Source: Chitinophagales bacterium (GTDB taxonomy: Bacteria > Bacteroidota > Bacteroidia > Chitinophagales > Saprospiraceae). Taken from it: a stretch of DNA of 64,000 nucleotides. The stretch spans positions 1-64,000 of the forward strand of contig JAAFJY010000002.1 in NCBI GenBank assembly GCA_013299105.1, in the 5' to 3' direction. The notes under the pieces are model-generated. The model ran no database searches. It had not been told where the DNA came from and saw nothing but the letters and a program-made list of their open reading frames with translations. This document shows, piece after piece, positions 62,082 to 64,000 of this stretch (its first letter is position 1; each line of letters begins with the position of its first letter). A program made the position numbers and the translations under genes.

Positions 62082-63179
62082 TTAGAGAAAACAAGCTGCA
62101 CACCCCACTTCTTCTTCCTCTTCGAGGATATCGAGTAAAAAGGGGCCATTTCTTTTCACTCCTGTTGTTTTTGATATAAACTCATACTTAATTTGCTCTA
62201 TCCTTTCAGGCTTAATTAACTCTGCGAGACTCTCATTTTGCCCCCAAGTGTAGCCATCACGCTCATACTCCATCGCCTTAAAGAAAAGGTCAGGGTGTTG
62301 CTCATACAGCCAGACCCATTCTATTCTTTGTTGGAAAAAGCAAAAATAACATCCCGAACGACTACGGGCGTACTCCCCCTTTTTTCCATTTACTTCGAAT
62401 TCTATCTTCTTGTAATAGGACGGAGTTCCAACCCCACTATCTTCCAGCAGTCGGAATATGTCCTCTCTCACCAAGTTACTTTCATCTTCAACCAAAGGAA
62501 AATATTCTTCTAAGGCAACAGGATAACTTGTTTCACGTAGAGAAGCAAATACTAATTTATTGAAATCACGAATATTAAGATCAAGGATTAGGTTAAGTTT
62601 TTGTTGCATTGGAAAACTTACACCTATTTGCTGTCCCAAAAGCTCCAATAACCTAGCACTCCGATTTTCTAGATCGATACTCGAAAATAAATCCAGCATC
62701 TTTTCGATATTTGAATTAGATAGGACAAGTTTAATAATTTCTTCACTCCATATGTTTCTGCGAAAAGGAAAAATAGATTGTATGTTTGTTTTCGTAGAAA
62801 TATATCCCTCACGATCCTCATCGCCCCTTATTCCAACATATGATAAAGTTGGGTCACTTCCAATGTATCGTTCAAAAGGCTCTAACTTCAAAGAGCGGGT
62901 ACACCATCTAACTAATGAAGAAGGTAAAAAATAGCCCTTAATTTTTACATAATGATCAAAAGGATTAAGATGACTATTTTCAACTGCTCGCAATTTTGAA
63001 ATTTTCTTGCCCAGAAAATTTTCTAAACTTTCAATTAACTGATACGTTTCATCTAATTCTTTTCCAGTGTCACATGTATAATAATCTATATCCAAGTTAG
63101 GGTACTTGGTTTTCATATAAATTGCAAGTGCTGCACTGTCTTTACCACCTGAAATTCCCAAAACATGTCTTACACTCAT
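62082..63179 (-). CDS. PAPS-reductase/DndC-like PP-loop protein
   Basis: This is a 365-residue protein of the adenine-nucleotide alpha-hydrolase/PAPS reductase superfamily. The PP-loop is SGGKDSAAL (residues 10-18), followed by YYTCDTGKELDET. Cysteines in VRWCTRSLKLEPFERY, SGCYFCFFQQR and the extreme C-terminal VGCAACFL could hold an iron-sulfur cluster, as in DndC of DNA phosphorothioation. A central ~100-residue helical insertion is unusual. ATG 63179 is chosen over TTG 63185. No DndA, B, D or E gene is nearby. It lies 18 bases upstream of the kinase gene. It could adenylate or thiolate a nucleic acid or nucleotide; substrate unknown. BREX type 4 also uses a PAPS-reductase-like protein. Confidence 0.82.
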   Translation of the reverse strand: MSVRHVLGISGGKDSAALAIYMKTKYPNLDIDYYTCDTGKELDETYQLIESLENFLGKKISKLRAVENSHLNPFDHYVKIKGYFLPSSLVRWCTRSLKLEPFERYIGSDPTLSYVGIRGDEDREGYISTKTNIQSIFPFRRNIWSEEIIKLVLSNSNIEKMLDLFSSIDLENRSARLLELLGQQIGVSFPMQQKLNLILDLNIRDFNKLVFASLRETSYPVALEEYFPLVEDESNLVREDIFRLLEDSGVGTPSYYKKIEFEVNGKKGEYARSRSGCYFCFFQQRIEWVWLYEQHPDLFFKAMEYERDGYTWGQNESLAELIKPERIEQIKYEFISKTTGVKRNGPFLLDILEEEEEVGCAACFL

Positions 63180-63191
63180 GATCAAACAAGT

Positions 63192-64000
63192 TTAGTTTTG
63201 AAGCAAGTCCTTCAGTACATTAGCAAGGGCTGCGATATTAAGGGTTTTATCTTTGCTCAATCGGGTTCGAATCTCCTCTTCTATTCGGCTGATTTCGGCT
63301 TTCTTTTTCTTGGGGAATCGAACCATCTTGCGTTCAACAGCTTCAAAGGTAGTAATTTCTAAGCCTAAAGCGCTTTCTTTTTCCTCATCAAAACCCTGCT
63401 GCGAAAGATTTGTTAATGTGTCAAGTTCTAAAACGTAGTTTTTGAGCTTATCGTACAACAATGGTTCGTCTTCATCCTTCAGTTTTTCTAGCGTCGTGCC
63501 AATGATCGCTTGCGCAAGAGAGTTGAGCCAAGCCTTTCTATCATCCAATTCAGATGAAAGGCGAATCAGCAATGTTTTATGGTGAGGCAGCAATTGATGC
63601 TGCTTAATTCCTTTGAAGCGTTCATTTAGTTTAGTCTTGTACTCCTCAAATGCTAGTGATTCATACAAGATTTCCTCGGTAATGAATGCTTCGAAACGGT
63701 TAATCAATTCATCATAAGATGCTTGAAGTTCTCTGACCCCAGTTTGTAATCGAGAGATGAAGCCTTCTAATAGACCAGAAGATTTTTTTAATTGGTCCAA
63801 AGTCAAGCCTAAAGCAAGTGGGAAATCTTCAAAGAAGGTTTTCTCGGGATCTGTTGCTGTTGCAATAGCTTTTCTTATCGCAAGTGTTTCTTTTTGGAGG
63901 CGCTTAGTATGTTTTGCATAATCAGGCAATGCTCGATAAAAACTTAGAAATGGACGGATTGTTTCAATAAATGTGCTGTTGTCCAGCCGTTCTTTTGCAT
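63192..64000 (-). CDS. C-terminal part of a large unrecognised protein (cut by window edge)
   Basis: The reading frame stays open to the right edge, so at least 269 residues of the C terminus are visible and the true start lies outside. Readable upstream of the TTG at 63929 is NSTFIETIRPFLSFYRALPD. Next come DPEKTFFEDFPLALGLTLDQL, long charged helices (residues LYDKLKNYVLELDTL) and a Lys-rich end. I do not recognise the family; the helical, charged character would suit the tail of a large ATPase. The gap to the PAPS-reductase-like gene is 12 bases, so it is the upstream member of the same operon. Confidence 0.7.
   Translation of the reverse strand, partial: AKERLDNSTFIETIRPFLSFYRALPDYAKHTKRLQKETLAIRKAIATATDPEKTFFEDFPLALGLTLDQLKKSSGLLEGFISRLQTGVRELQASYDELINRFEAFITEEILYESLAFEEYKTKLNERFKGIKQHQLLPHHKTLLIRLSSELDDRKAWLNSLAQAIIGTTLEKLKDEDEPLLYDKLKNYVLELDTLTNLSQQGFDEEKESALGLEITTFEAVERKMVRFPKKKKAEISRIEEEIRTRLSKDKTLNIAALANVLKDLLQN

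Overview
The window looks like chromosome from a free-living, polysaccharide-degrading member of the Bacteroidota. Evidence is a SusC/SusD pair, a type IX secretion C-terminal tail on a family 9 glycosidase, the DUF2851 family, and several promoters of the Bacteroidota form TTG-N17-20-TAnnTTTG. The gene set resembles Saprospiria (Haliscomenobacter or Lewinella relatives), but that is a guess from general knowledge. I see no rRNA, tRNA or CRISPR array.

Layout. 1-13 kb is mostly housekeeping: fadH, a secreted Xaa-Pro aminopeptidase, a DUF2252 protein, a TauE/SafE permease, lon with a strong terminator, murI, two tandem OmpH/Skp chaperones, an NTF2-like protein and a TMEM175-type channel. 13.0-13.8 kb is a scrap zone with a dispersed repeat, hairpins and a decayed Fic gene. 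13.8-30.4 kb holds an M14 peptidase and a polysaccharide utilisation locus: GH31, GH9, SusD and SusC on the minus strand, and a VCBS/UnbV lipoprotein and GH30 on the plus strand. The divergent control region carries a perfect dyad, and hairpin terminators separate the minus-strand genes. 30.4-37 kb is accessory: a lipoprotein with a degenerate Kazal-like end, a second NTF2-like protein, a DUF5916 outer-membrane protein, an 870-bp repeat-rich gap and an AAA ATPase fused to a nuclease-like domain. 37-44.1 kb carries a sugar nucleotidyltransferase/kinase pair, two POT peptide transporters, an RNA m5C methyltransferase and VanZ. 44.3-55.7 kb carries an orphan DUF433 protein, polA, a candidate structured small RNA, DUF2851, YndJ/DUF1990, a LytS/LytTR two-component pair, a CBS protein, a TM2-TPR-SHOCT protein and a SpoIIE phosphatase. 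55.7-57.7 kb holds a MITE-like element and a complete 1,485-bp insertion sequence with 16-bp terminal repeats and a 9-bp target duplication.

57.8 kb to the right edge is visibly richer in A and T than the rest and is one tightly packed minus-strand operon. It encodes the end of a large unrecognised protein, a PAPS-reductase/DndC-like PP-loop protein, a soluble histidine kinase with two GHKL ATPase domains, a receiver-domain protein with an unknown C-terminal domain, and a small unrecognised protein. The architecture suggests a horizontally acquired, probably anti-phage system in which a two-component relay accompanies sulfur or nucleotide chemistry. It is the best candidate for an undescribed system here.

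A second theme is small palindromic repeats. A roughly 132-bp hairpin element occurs three times in full and once with its centre deleted in the lon leader. A second repeat occurs at 13.1 kb and, inverted, at 35.3 kb.
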